Shown: positions 41,746 through 50,374 of the stretch, piece after piece
Layout: each line of letters opens with the position of its first letter
Numbering within the stretch: the first letter of the stretch is position 1
NCBI RefSeq assembly: GCF_003807585.1
Contig: NZ_RMBX01000015.1
Span: forward strand, 1 to 64,000
Reading direction: 5' to 3'
Origin: Chitinophaga barathri
GTDB lineage: Bacteria > Bacteroidota > Bacteroidia > Chitinophagales > Chitinophagaceae
Length of the DNA: 64,000 bases
Made by a program: the position numbers and the translations under genes
Notes under the pieces: model-generated
The model's database searches: none
What the model was told of the DNA's origin: nothing
The model's input: the letters and a program-made list of their open reading frames with translations, nothing else

Positions 41746-41776
41746 TTGGGCGAACGGCTAAAATTCAGTAATTTAC
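41746..41776 (+). promoter_or_regulatory. Probable promoter of paaABCD
   Basis: TTG at 41746-41748 and TAATTTAC at 41769-41776 are 20 bases apart; the second box matches TANNTTTG at four of six fixed positions. The ATG is at 41800. No PaaR-type operator was recognised. Confidence 0.35.
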
Positions 41777-41799
41777 AAGATTACCAAAACAATCATTCC

Positions 41800-42798
41800 A
41801 TGTACGGAGGTGGATACATTTTCGACGAGCCCAACAAACGGCAGTTGAACGAAGAGCAATTGCACGATGATCCGGAAAAGCTCGGGGAATTTGAGGCCCG
41901 TATTGCCCGGGGAGAAAAAATTGAACCGGGGGACTGGATGCCGTCTGAATACCGCAGGCAGCTCATCCGGTTGATAGAGCAGCATGCTCATTCCGAAATC
42001 ATCGGCGCACTGCCGGAAGGCACCTGGATCACCCGCGCGCCCGGCTTCAAACGCAAACTCGCCCTTATCGCCAAAGTGCAGGACGAAATAGGCCATGGCC
42101 AGCTGCTTTACAATGCCGCCGAAACGCTCGGCAAAAGCCGCGAAGCCATGATCAACGACCTGCTCAGCGGCAAATCCAAATATTCAAACGTATTTAATTA
42201 CCCTGCTGAAACCTGGGCGGACGTGACGGTGATCGGCTTCCTGATAGACGCCGCCGCCATCGTGAACCAGGTGGCCAATGCCAAAGGCTCCTACGGCCCT
42301 TATTGCCGCGCGCTGGAAAGAATTTGTTACGAAGAAAGTTTCCACCTGAAACAGGGCCACGACGCATTCATTGAACTGGCCACCGGCACGCCCGCCCAGC
42401 GCGCCATGGTGCAGGACGCGCTTAACCGCTGGTGGCAGCCCATCATGCACTTCTTTGGCCCGCCGGATAAAAACTCCGTGCATAGTGAAAAACTCATGCA
42501 GTGGAAAGTAAAAATGGCCAGCAACGACGATATGCGCAACCAGTTCCTGGACGCTTACGTTCCGAAGATATGGGACCTTGGCCTCAGCCTGCCCGATGAA
42601 AACCTGAAAAAAGACCCCGCCACGGGTAAATGGGCTTATTCAGACCCGGACTGGGACCTGTTCAAAAAGGTGATCAACGGCGGCGGCCCCTGTAATAAGG
42701 AAAGGCTGGACGTGCGTAAATGGGCCGAAGAACATGGCCGTTGGGTGCGTAAGGCATTAATGAATCCGACAGAAAAAACAACCGCCCCGGTTGCATAA
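41800..42798 (+). CDS. paaA: Phenylacetyl-CoA epoxidase, catalytic subunit PaaA
   Basis: A 332-residue diiron oxygenase subunit that forms the ring epoxide of phenylacetyl-CoA with PaaC. Ligand motifs are visible: [11 protein letters not shown], the first carboxylate-His pair in [13 protein letters not shown], and the second in [14 protein letters not shown]. The start is the ATG at 41800, giving the usual [12 protein letters not shown]-terminus; longer in-frame starts overlap the DUF922 gene. It leads a tight run paaA-paaB-paaC-paaD, and paaB begins 10 bases after its stop. Confidence 0.96.
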   Translation: MYGGGYIFDEPNKRQLNEEQLHDDPEKLGEFEARIARGEKIEPGDWMPSEYRRQLIRLIEQHAHSEIIGALPEGTWITRAPGFKRKLALIAKVQDEIGHGQLLYNAAETLGKSREAMINDLLSGKSKYSNVFNYPAETWADVTVIGFLIDAAAIVNQVANAKGSYGPYCRALERICYEESFHLKQGHDAFIELATGTPAQRAMVQDALNRWWQPIMHFFGPPDKNSVHSEKLMQWKVKMASNDDMRNQFLDAYVPKIWDLGLSLPDENLKKDPATGKWAYSDPDWDLFKKVINGGGPCNKERLDVRKWAEEHGRWVRKALMNPTEKTTAPVA

Positions 42799-42808
42799 TA
42801 ATACCAGC

Positions 42809-43189
42809 ATGGACAACCAATCATTAGACCCGCGCGTAAAACGCCTGAAACTTAATAGCAGCGGGGAACCCGTTACCGTACAGGAAGGAGAGAACTGGAA
42901 TGTTTTTGAAGTATTCCACCAGGAAAAACGTGGTGCGCATCATGAACATGTAGGTTGTGTGCATGCTCCAAGCGCCCAGCTGGCGCTCGTTTTCGCGAAA
43001 GAACAATTTGGCCGCCGAAAAAAATGCGTGAACCTCTGGGTGGTGCGCAGCGCGGACATCCTTTCTTTTGACACCGAAGACGAAGATATGTTCGCCAACA
43101 ATCTCGAAAAAACCTACCGCGACGCGAGCGGCTTCAAAGTAATGGAGAAGATCAACAAGTTTAAAAAATCCGCGCATGACAAGGAATGA
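42809..43189 (+). CDS. paaB: Phenylacetyl-CoA epoxidase subunit PaaB
   Basis: A 126-residue subunit. It shows the family core WNVFEVFHQEKRGAHHEHVGCVHA, then ALVFAKEQFGRR and NLWVVRSADIL. PaaB bridges two PaaA-PaaC units. The start is the ATG at 42809; the stop overlaps paaC by 14 bases, so the genes are coupled. Confidence 0.94.
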   Translation: MDNQSLDPRVKRLKLNSSGEPVTVQEGENWNVFEVFHQEKRGAHHEHVGCVHAPSAQLALVFAKEQFGRRKKCVNLWVVRSADILSFDTEDEDMFANNLEKTYRDASGFKVMEKINKFKKSAHDKE

Positions 43190-43940
43190 CGCCATCAGTC
43201 AACTGCTCACCGCTATGGCGGACGACTCGCTCATACAGGGGCACCGGAACTCCGAATGGACCGGCCTCGGCCCGATCATGGAAGAAGACATTGCGTTTTC
43301 TTCCATGGCACAGGACAAAATAGGTCATGCCTGGGCCCTTTACCGCACGCTGCACGAAAACCTGGGAGGTACGGACCCCGACCGGTTTGCGTTCCTGCGC
43401 GGAGAAAAAGAATACAAATGCTGTCACTTCGTGGAAATGCCCAACGGGGAATATGATTTCAGCCTGATGCGCCACTTCCTGTTCGACCATGCGGAGGCTA
43501 TCCGCTGGGAACAACTGCAGCAAAGCTCTTTTGAGCCGCTGGTGCCACTGGCGCGGAAACTGAAAGGCGAAATAAAATATCATACCCTGCACGCAAATGC
43601 CTGGATCACGCAGCTCTGCCGGGCCGGCGAAGAAAGTTACGCCCGCATGCAGTCTGCCCTCAATACCTGTTTCCCGCTGGCGCTTGGGATCTTTGAGCCC
43701 AATCCCGAGGCGGAACAGTTGCTGACCGCCGAAAAGGTGTATGCCGGGGAAGCTGCCCTCAGAGCACAATGGATGGACAGGATCTATAACATACTGGCCG
43801 TGGCCGGCCTCAACCTGCCCGATGAAAATGAGGTAACGCCTGTGTACGGCGGCCGTAAAGGATATCATACAGAATACCTCCAGCCCCTGCTGGACGAGAT
43901 GGGATATGTGTTCCGGCTGGACCCGGAGGCTGTCTGGTAG
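43176..43940 (+). CDS. paaC: Phenylacetyl-CoA epoxidase structural subunit PaaC
   Basis: A 254-residue ferritin-like subunit that supports PaaA. Family marks are RNSEWTGLGPIMEEDIAFSSMAQDKIGHA near the N-terminus, DRFAFLRGEKEYKCCHFVEMPN and ELQQ-type helices later. It overlaps paaB by 14 bases. paaD follows after 29 bases. Confidence 0.95.
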   Translation: MTRNDAISQLLTAMADDSLIQGHRNSEWTGLGPIMEEDIAFSSMAQDKIGHAWALYRTLHENLGGTDPDRFAFLRGEKEYKCCHFVEMPNGEYDFSLMRHFLFDHAEAIRWEQLQQSSFEPLVPLARKLKGEIKYHTLHANAWITQLCRAGEESYARMQSALNTCFPLALGIFEPNPEAEQLLTAEKVYAGEAALRAQWMDRIYNILAVAGLNLPDENEVTPVYGGRKGYHTEYLQPLLDEMGYVFRLDPEAVW

Positions 43941-43969
43941 CTGCGGAAGGCCGTAGGAAAACAATAAAT

Positions 43970-44458
43970 ATGACAATAACCGAAGACAAAATATACAAAG
44001 CCCTGGAACAGGTGATGGACCCGGAGATACCCGTGCTGAACGTGCTGGACCTGGGCATGATCACCGCGGTGCGGATCGGGGAGAACGATACCGTGCTCAT
44101 TAAAATGATCCCGACCTTTTCCGCCTGCCCCGCCGTGGAGCTGATACGGAACAACATCCGCGCTACTGTGGAAAAAGAGCTGGGCGCCAGCGTGACCGTG
44201 GAAATAGATAAAGAGGCGCACTGGAACAGCAACCGCATGGCGGAAAGCGCGAAGGAAAAACTGAAAAACTTCGGGATTGCGCCGCCGCAGATACATAACG
44301 GCGAAGCCTACTCGGAAATACTGATGCATACCGCCTGCCCGCATTGCAACAGCGAAAACACCTACCTGCGCTCCCCCTTCGGGAGCACCCTGTGCCGGGC
44401 CATCCACTATTGCCGGGAATGCGGGCATGTGTTTGAACACTTCAAACCATTGGAGTGA
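43970..44458 (+). CDS. paaD: Phenylacetyl-CoA epoxidase assembly factor PaaD (MIP18-type)
   Basis: A 162-residue protein. The N-terminal MIP18/DUF59 fold (PEIPVLNVLDLGMI, then FSACPAVELI) leads into a C-terminal zinc ribbon with two CxxC pairs (ACPHCNSENT; HYCRECGHVF). PaaD is thought to assist cofactor maturation of the epoxidase. paaE, the iron-sulfur reductase, is not present after it; nadD follows 27 bases later. Confidence 0.93.
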   Translation: MTITEDKIYKALEQVMDPEIPVLNVLDLGMITAVRIGENDTVLIKMIPTFSACPAVELIRNNIRATVEKELGASVTVEIDKEAHWNSNRMAESAKEKLKNFGIAPPQIHNGEAYSEILMHTACPHCNSENTYLRSPFGSTLCRAIHYCRECGHVFEHFKPLE

Positions 44459-44485
44459 GCGGACAATTTTAGGTATATTGGCACC

Positions 44486-45058
44486 ATGAAAATCGGTTTA
44501 TACTTCGGATCATTTAATCCTATCCATACCGGCCACATGATCATCGCCAGTTTCATGGCGTATCATACGGACCTTGATAAGGTGTGGCTGGTGGTATCGC
44601 CCCATAACCCGCTGAAAGCCTCCTCCAGCCTGCTCAACGAACATCACCGCCTGCACCTCGCCGAAATGGCCATCCAGGAGGAGCCGCGTCTGCGGGTGAG
44701 CAATATAGAATTTTCCCTCCCCCGCCCTTCCTTCACCATCGATACGCTTACTTACATGACGGAGAAATTCCCCACGCAGGAATTTGTCGTGATCATGGGC
44801 AGCGACAGTTTTCAGAATATTCCCCGCTGGAAAAACTACCGCCAGCTGCTGGACAATTATGAAATATACGTGTATAACCGCCCGGAACACCCTGTGACGG
44901 ACACTTTTGGGGCAAAGGTCACTATCGTGAACGCACCTATGCTGGATATTTCCTCCAGCAACATCCGCAAATGGATACAGGAAGGCAAAAGCATCCGTTA
45001 TATGGTGCCGGATGCCGTGTGGAAGTATATCAATGAAAACAATTATTACAAGGGCTGA
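44486..45058 (+). CDS. nadD: Nicotinate-nucleotide adenylyltransferase
   Basis: A 190-residue enzyme that converts nicotinate mononucleotide and ATP to deamido-NAD. The class-defining GSFNPIHTGH motif (residues 8-17) and the C-terminal ISSSNIRKWIQEG (SxTxxR type) are present, with IMGSDSF in the middle. It is close behind paaD and may be co-transcribed, although the functions are unrelated. A NAMPT gene at 56900 offers a separate NAD salvage entry. Confidence 0.96.
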   Translation: MKIGLYFGSFNPIHTGHMIIASFMAYHTDLDKVWLVVSPHNPLKASSSLLNEHHRLHLAEMAIQEEPRLRVSNIEFSLPRPSFTIDTLTYMTEKFPTQEFVVIMGSDSFQNIPRWKNYRQLLDNYEIYVYNRPEHPVTDTFGAKVTIVNAPMLDISSSNIRKWIQEGKSIRYMVPDAVWKYINENNYYKG

Positions 45059-45074
45059 TCAACAATCTGTGGAT

Positions 45075-46151
45075 TTATTCCCCCGTTTGTTTCATCTGCT
45101 TTTCTTTGGAGTGAGCGGTTTTTACCACTTTCACCTCGCGTTTCTTCACCAGGTATTCGTTTGAATAGATCTTAAGGAGCACGATAAAGAGCGATATGAG
45201 CAGCGGCCCGAATATCAGGCCGATGAAGCCGAAGAGGCTGATGCCGATGATAACGCCAAAGATGGTGATCAGCGGGTGTACGTCCCCGATCCTGCGGGCC
45301 AGCATCATCCTGAAGATATTGTCACTGGAGCCTACTACGCCAAAACCATATGCCAGCACCGCAATGCCCTGCCAGGTCTGCCCTGCGGAAAGCATATAGA
45401 TCCCCATCGGCACATACACCGCCGCCGCCCCGATAATGGGCAACATGGCGCAGAAGCTGGTCACGACGAACCAGAATACCGGCTCGGGCACGCCAAAGAT
45501 CAGGTACCCTATCAATGAAATGATACCCTGGATAAGTGCTATGAGCGGGATGCCGATGGCATTACTTACCACCATATTTTTCATTTCCTTGCCCAGCAAT
45601 TCCACGTTTTCGTCCTTCAGCGGGATATATTCATACAGGGCTTCTTCCATTTCCCGGGCATTCACCAGCATAAAATACAGGATAAAATACATGATGGCCA
45701 CGGCCGTGAGCGTGTTGAAAGTGGCGCCTACGAAGCCCGGCAGCACATTGGTGATGTATTCCTGCAATTTTTGCAGGCGGGCTTCGGTCATCAGGTCGAA
45801 ACCCATGTTGTTTTTCAGCTGTTCGTTTATTTTTTCAAGCCCTTTAATCAGCTCCGAAGAGTGTGTGATCGCGTATGCTACCTTGGAAGTAAGCATATTT
45901 ACCAGCAGCCCTATGGGCAGCAGGATGATCAGGAAAGAAAGGATCATGATAGTGGCCGCGGCCCAGTTCTTTTTCCATTTCCGTATTTCCACCAGCCGGA
46001 ACATGTATTTCCGGGATAAAACGTAAAAGGTGACCGCCCCGAGGAACCCCGGGAAAAAGGCGTAGAGCTCCTTAAAAAGGATAATGCCGAGGAAGGCAAG
46101 GATCAGGAGGAAGGATATCTGTTTTATACGTTCGTTGTCGATTTGGCTCAT
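45075..46151 (-). CDS. AI-2E family transporter (UPF0118)
   Basis: A 358-residue membrane protein with about eight helices. Blocks such as GIPLIALIQGIISLIGYLIFGVPEP and LPIIGAAAVYVPMGIYML match the AI-2E/PerM family. Members move the signal AI-2, amino acids or ions; substrate is unassigned. I start at the ATG at 46151. The C-terminal tail is charged (KKREVKVVKTAHSKEK). It is convergent with nadD. Confidence 0.85.
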   Translation of the reverse strand: MSQIDNERIKQISFLLILAFLGIILFKELYAFFPGFLGAVTFYVLSRKYMFRLVEIRKWKKNWAAATIMILSFLIILLPIGLLVNMLTSKVAYAITHSSELIKGLEKINEQLKNNMGFDLMTEARLQKLQEYITNVLPGFVGATFNTLTAVAIMYFILYFMLVNAREMEEALYEYIPLKDENVELLGKEMKNMVVSNAIGIPLIALIQGIISLIGYLIFGVPEPVFWFVVTSFCAMLPIIGAAAVYVPMGIYMLSAGQTWQGIAVLAYGFGVVGSSDNIFRMMLARRIGDVHPLITIFGVIIGISLFGFIGLIFGPLLISLFIVLLKIYSNEYLVKKREVKVVKTAHSKEKQMKQTGE

Positions 46152-46365
46152 GTTATAGTTGCTGTTCTTGTATAATTTACGGGATTTTAATATGATCACA
46201 AAGTCTGCCACAAATTAGCCGGGAGGCCCGGGCAATGTTGTTTTTATGTTTTCTCCGGAGGAGCTGAACAATTATGGAACAAAGTTTGTAACCATAGATG
46301 TGGAGTTGAATGGGCACCCCGTACTCTCTGAAACCCGATTTCTTTCACTTTAAAAAAATCTAGTT

Positions 46366-46560
46366 ATGAGCAGAAGTTCAAAAGCAGTGGTATCTTTTGT
46401 AATAGGAGCCGCTGTAGGCGTAGCCGTTGGTTATTTTCTTAATTCAGACAAAAAAGAAGAACTGGTAGGCAAGCTGAAATACCAGGCGGATAAACTGAAG
46501 GATAAATTCCGCGCAAAAAAGCAACAGTTCGAAGATGCTATGGAAAATGAATTAACTTGA
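46366..46560 (+). CDS. YtxH-like small membrane protein
   Basis: A 64-residue protein. One membrane helix with Gly-rich small residues (VVSFVIGAAVGVAVGYF, about 8-24) is followed by a charged helix of Lys, Asp and Glu. This is the YtxH pattern of stress-linked proteins. It is first in a three-gene run with the genes at 46591 and 47019. Confidence 0.75.
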   Translation: MSRSSKAVVSFVIGAAVGVAVGYFLNSDKKEELVGKLKYQADKLKDKFRAKKQQFEDAMENELT

Positions 46561-46590
46561 TACCAATTCGGCATCTAAAAATCCTTATGC

Positions 46591-47001
46591 ATGGAAGATA
46601 ACTTTTCCAATTATTTTACGGAAACAGGCAAGGTAGCCAGGGAATACCTGGAAACCCGGCTGGACCTTATCAAATTGCAGGCAGCCGGAAAGCTGTCAAA
46701 GGCGTTAGGTTTGTTCTTTTCGCTGATTATGGCTTTCCTGCTGTTCTTTTTTGTGGTAGTGTTCCTGGGCATGGTGCTTGGTTTCTGGATAGGAGAAAAA
46801 ACGGGCAGCATGGCCCTCGGTTTTTCCTGTGCGGCAGGCTTCTTTATTGTGCTGCTGCTGGTGATGATCTTTTTCCGTAAAGGGCTCATCCAGCGCCCGC
46901 TGGCCAATATGCTGGCGGCTGAACTGATAGAGGAGATCGAAGAGATGGAAGAAAGAAGGGAAGAGCGCAGGGAAGAAAAAAGAAAAGCATCCAATGATTA
47001 A
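46591..47001 (+). CDS. Phage holin-family-like membrane protein (Holin-X type)
   Basis: A 136-residue protein. A short N-terminal amphipathic segment (EYLETRLDLIKLQAAGKLSK) precedes two membrane helices (about 45-70 and 75-100). The tail is very rich in Glu and Arg. This matches the putative actinobacterial Holin-X/YqjE style of protein. It is in tandem with the YtxH-like gene. No lysis role is implied, since no phage genes surround it. Confidence 0.65.
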   Translation: MEDNFSNYFTETGKVAREYLETRLDLIKLQAAGKLSKALGLFFSLIMAFLLFFFVVVFLGMVLGFWIGEKTGSMALGFSCAAGFFIVLLLVMIFFRKGLIQRPLANMLAAELIEEIEEMEERREERREEKRKASND

Positions 47002-47018
47002 AATTTACCCTTCTTCAC

Positions 47019-47384
47019 ATGGCGAAAGTTAAAGTCAAAGACCTTGCAATGCTGGAACAGGAGATCACGCGGCTCCAGCAAAAGAGCCGCCGCCTGGAAG
47101 ACCAGCTGGGCAACCGCATCGATCATTTTAAAGGGAATTACAAAAAGATGGCCGTCAATTCCGTAGTGCCGGGCATCGCGAACAGCGGGGCCATGGGTTT
47201 CCTGGGTGGAATGGCCAAAACCCTCTGGCAGAGCGGGTCAGCAAAATCCATGCTGACCAAAGCGGCGCTCACCGCACTGGAATTTGTAGCGGTGCGTTTT
47301 GGCATCAAGCTGTTCAACAACTTCAAGAGTAAAAGGCACCGCAGGAAAGCGGAAGCCAGGGCGCAGGCAGACCCGGAAGAATAA
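47019..47384 (+). CDS. Hypothetical protein (121 residues)
   Basis: A basic protein with a coiled-coil start (LEQEITRLQQKSRRLEDQLGNR), a Gly/Ala-rich middle with weak membrane character, and a Lys/Arg-rich tail. It is the third member of the YtxH/holin-like run, 17 bases after the second. I recognise no family. The context suggests an envelope-associated role. Confidence 0.6.
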   Translation: MAKVKVKDLAMLEQEITRLQQKSRRLEDQLGNRIDHFKGNYKKMAVNSVVPGIANSGAMGFLGGMAKTLWQSGSAKSMLTKAALTALEFVAVRFGIKLFNNFKSKRHRRKAEARAQADPEE

Positions 47385-47389
47385 CTCTT

Positions 47390-48415
47390 CTACCCCCACA
47401 CTTTCGTACCCTCACTACAGTTAGCGCAAATATCGATATGCTTGCGGCCCTTGATGATCTGCGAGCGGAAACGCACGTAGTTATCGTTGTGCCAGAGCGT
47501 TTTGAAGGTTGAATTTTTCAGGTCCCCAAGACGGTGCGTGGCATCTTTGTCGAAGCAGCAGGGCACCACCAGCCCGTCCCAGGTAATTACCGGCGAATGC
47601 CAGAGGCGCCAGCAATGGTCGCTGAGCCTGTTTTTGATGGCGTAGGTGCCATCTTCGTTCTTATGATACCTGGAATATTTATCGATGGTGGGTATCAGGC
47701 GGTTGCCTTCTTCATAATCATATACCTGCGCGGTCTTGAAGCGCACTTCATCCACTCCTATCTCCGCGGCCAGTTTTTTAATGTCCTCGATCTGGTGTTC
47801 ATTCGGTTTCACCACCAGGAACTGGAAAAAAACGAAGGGTTTTTTTGAGTTCAGTTCCTTTTTCCATTTCACGATATTTTTTGCGCCGGCGATCACTTTG
47901 TCCAGGTGCCCGCCCACGCGGTATTGCGTGTACACGTCTTGCGTGGTGCCGTCTATGGAAATGATGAGCCTGTCCAGCCCGCTTTCCACTGTTTTTCGTG
48001 CATTCGCGTCCGTGAGGTAATGCGCGTTCGTGGAGGTGGCGGTATAAATGCCTTTGGAGGAAGCGTATTTCACCATATCCAGGAAGGCGGTATTGAGATA
48101 GGGCTCACCCTGGAAATAAAAGATCAGGTAAAGCAGCTCTTTATGCAGCTCGTCGATGGTTTTGCGGAAGAACTCATTGTCCAGCATGCCTGTCGGGCGG
48201 GTAAAAGCCCTGAGCCCGCTGGGGCATTCCGGGCAGCGGAGATTGCAGGAAGTAGTGGGCTCAAAGGAGATGGAAATGGGCAATCCCCATTGGATGGGTT
48301 TTTTCCTCCATTTGCTCCAGTAGTAGCTTCCCAGCACTTTCCCGGCATTCAGACCGCGGCGCAGTGTGAATTTGGAAAGGAAGTTCAATGCGTCGTTCAG
48401 GTTCGGTTTCGGCAT
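47390..48415 (-). CDS. Radical SAM/SPASM-domain protein
   Basis: A 341-residue protein. The radical SAM cluster motif CNLRCPEC gives C57, C61 and C64 (CxxxCxxC). GEPYLN follows as the usual second block. The C-terminal SPASM region has cysteines in SDHCWR, VVPCCFDKDAT and HIDICANCSEG. SPASM enzymes modify peptides or sugars. No precursor peptide gene was seen next to it. It ends five bases after the convergent gene at 47019-47384. Confidence 0.9.
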   Translation of the reverse strand: MPKPNLNDALNFLSKFTLRRGLNAGKVLGSYYWSKWRKKPIQWGLPISISFEPTTSCNLRCPECPSGLRAFTRPTGMLDNEFFRKTIDELHKELLYLIFYFQGEPYLNTAFLDMVKYASSKGIYTATSTNAHYLTDANARKTVESGLDRLIISIDGTTQDVYTQYRVGGHLDKVIAGAKNIVKWKKELNSKKPFVFFQFLVVKPNEHQIEDIKKLAAEIGVDEVRFKTAQVYDYEEGNRLIPTIDKYSRYHKNEDGTYAIKNRLSDHCWRLWHSPVITWDGLVVPCCFDKDATHRLGDLKNSTFKTLWHNDNYVRFRSQIIKGRKHIDICANCSEGTKVWG

Positions 48416-48553
48416 AAATCGGGCCTCTTTAGGATCATAAATTTACGACAACAATATGGCCTTTCATGCACAGGACAAAAAATTGCCCTATACTTGCTGT
48501 TGATTTTTAAGGAGAACAGAAAAGCACACACCATCGTGGCAAGAACAAAACGC

Positions 48554-49303
48554 ATGCGCCGCCGCCCCTTTATTTTCATCGTTTTAATACTCGTAGTGGC
48601 CGGAATTGCCGGCGCATGGTGGTTCCTGCGGAACAGAACGCCGCTGGAATTCGTGCGTTATGAGGAATTCGGGATCGATATGCCGGTGAGTTATACCGTG
48701 CACGGCATAGACATTTCCAAGTTCCAGGGGAATGTGAACTGGATGGCGGTACGGCAGATGCAGGTGGAGCAGATCAGGATCAGCTTTGCGTTTATCAAAG
48801 CCACCGAAGGCATCACCCGCCAGGACGCTACATTTAAGCGTAACTGGGAAAAGGCCAAAACAGCCGGTATCATCCGCGGCGCCTACCATTTCTTTTACTC
48901 CACCCGCGACCCGCTCAAGCAGGCCATCAATTTTAAGAACGTCGTGCAGCTGGAATCCGGGGATCTCCCGCCTGTGCTGGACATAGAGGTGCACAACAAC
49001 CAGCCGCCCGCCGTGATCCGCAGCACCGCCCGCATCTGGCTGGAGGAAATGGAAAAAGCATATGGCGTAAAACCGATCATCTACACCAATATTCACTTCT
49101 ACGAAACGTACCTGGGGAAAGAATTTGACGAGTACCCGCTGTGGGTGGCGCATTATTACCAAAAAGACAAACCCCGCAGCGCCCGCAACTGGGTATTCTG
49201 GCAGCACAGCGACATCGGGCGGGTGAACGGCATCCGCACCACGGTTGATTTTAATGTATTCAGGGGAGACAGTTCGGAGCTGGTTAACCTTTGTATTCCG
49301 TAA
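48554..49303 (+). CDS. GH25-family lysozyme, membrane-anchored
   Basis: A 249-residue protein. It has an N-terminal membrane helix (FIFIVLILVVAGIAGAWWFL) and then a glycoside hydrolase family 25 domain. Catalytic-region marks are HGIDISKFQG (D53), IKATEGI, GAYHFF, PPVLDIEV, KPIIYTN and WQHSD with TTVDFNVF at the end. It cleaves peptidoglycan. I choose the ATG at 48554; a GTG six codons upstream is also possible. An extended frame reaching 47906 is antisense to the radical SAM gene and was rejected. The next gene starts nine bases later. Confidence 0.9.
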   Translation: MRRRPFIFIVLILVVAGIAGAWWFLRNRTPLEFVRYEEFGIDMPVSYTVHGIDISKFQGNVNWMAVRQMQVEQIRISFAFIKATEGITRQDATFKRNWEKAKTAGIIRGAYHFFYSTRDPLKQAINFKNVVQLESGDLPPVLDIEVHNNQPPAVIRSTARIWLEEMEKAYGVKPIIYTNIHFYETYLGKEFDEYPLWVAHYYQKDKPRSARNWVFWQHSDIGRVNGIRTTVDFNVFRGDSSELVNLCIP

Positions 49304-49312
49304 CTTTAAGCT

Positions 49313-49579
49313 ATGGACGAACAGAAAGACCCGGAAGAACAAAAAGATCAGTTTGACTGGCGGCTGATGGAGTTTTTCACCAGGATCATCCGAACGGTGT
49401 TCATCGGGATGTTCTGGATGCTGATCAATATATTTTTTGGATTGTACCTGGGATTTGGGGTTCCCGAGGAATCCACCCCGCTGAGGATGGGCCTCTTTTA
49501 CGGGTGGTTTGCACTCAGCCTGGCCGCCTACATTTATTTCCTGTGGCGGGTATGGCGGAGGAAGATGCCCCCGCCATGA
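49313..49579 (+). CDS. Small two-helix membrane protein (88 residues)
   Basis: The N-terminus is acidic (DEQKDPEEQKDQFDW). Two membrane helices follow (about 22-50 and 60-80), then a basic tail. I recognise no family. It is probably co-transcribed with the GH25 gene. Confidence 0.6.
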   Translation: MDEQKDPEEQKDQFDWRLMEFFTRIIRTVFIGMFWMLINIFFGLYLGFGVPEESTPLRMGLFYGWFALSLAAYIYFLWRVWRRKMPPP

Positions 49580-49594
49580 GCCACGTTTGATGAG

Positions 49595-50137
49595 TTATTT
49601 CGTTGTGCCGAATACCTGCGTCCAGAGATCGCCCGCACGGCCTACGCCCATTTCTTTAAAGTTCGCGTTCATGATATTTTTACAGTGACCTTCACTGGCC
49701 AGCCAGCCATTGATCACGGATTCCTCTTTTGAAGGCCCGCTGGCGATATTTTCACCCATCCAGGAGTAATTGAACCCGGCCGCTTTGATGCGGGACTGAG
49801 GTGTGGAGCCGGAAGGGCTGTTGTGATCGAAATATTTACGATCCTTCATATCCTGGCTGTGTTTGGCCGCCGCCAGCTCCAGCAGTACATTCCATTTTAC
49901 GGGTTGTACAGGGGGCATCCAGGTGCCTTTGCAGTTGCAGCCTTTGGCGCGTACGTTATTGACCAGTTCAAGGAGAAGATTCTTATCCACGTTGTTCTCT
50001 ATCACATCCACGGACCCGCCGGGATTGGTGATTTCCTCTTCTGTTTCAGGCTGTACGAGGTCTTCTTTACCGCAAGACGCCATGAACAGGCTGATTACTA
50101 CAAATAAGGGTACAAAACGAACAAGTTTAAGTGACAT
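49595..50137 (-). CDS. CAP-domain lipoprotein (SCP/PR-1-like) A
   Basis: A 180-residue protein. It has a lipoprotein signal (LFMASC, cysteine near residue 22), a short linker, and a CAP domain about 50-178. Marks are AAAKHSQDMKDRKYFDHNSPSG, YSWMGENIASG and EGHCKNIMNANFKEMGVG. Two CxC-like cysteines (GCNCKG) start the domain. Bacterial CAP proteins are secreted and of unclear role. A paralog lies 237 bases upstream at 50375-50929; they are about equal in size and share all blocks. Confidence 0.88.
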   Translation of the reverse strand: MSLKLVRFVPLFVVISLFMASCGKEDLVQPETEEEITNPGGSVDVIENNVDKNLLLELVNNVRAKGCNCKGTWMPPVQPVKWNVLLELAAAKHSQDMKDRKYFDHNSPSGSTPQSRIKAAGFNYSWMGENIASGPSKEESVINGWLASEGHCKNIMNANFKEMGVGRAGDLWTQVFGTTK

Positions 50138-50374
50138 TATTTCCCAGTTAATTTAAAAACAATCAGGTACTGGGTTCTTAATAGGAAGGAGGTTAAAGCA
50201 CGTTGGCTTTTTCAGAGGAAAGGGTTAAGAATTATTCAGGAGCCAAAGGTAAAGCGAACGCTGAATAAACAAGCATGGGGCTTGCAAAAAATATGTTAAC
50301 GAAAATAACAAATTAAAGATCAATGTAGTATGATCCGTGGTTTGTCATGTCACTGCGGAAATAATGCAGGCGGA

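Noticed and set aside
46246-46353. A 35-codon frame before the YtxH-like gene
   Set aside because: No promoter, no homology and no conserved signature; too short to support.
46591-47001. A phage lysis gene
   Set aside because: The holin-like protein has no endolysin, tail, capsid or integrase genes nearby; it fits a cellular stress family better.
47906-48553. Long N-terminal extension of the GH25 lysozyme
   Set aside because: It is antisense to the radical SAM gene and would place the membrane anchor in the middle of the chain.
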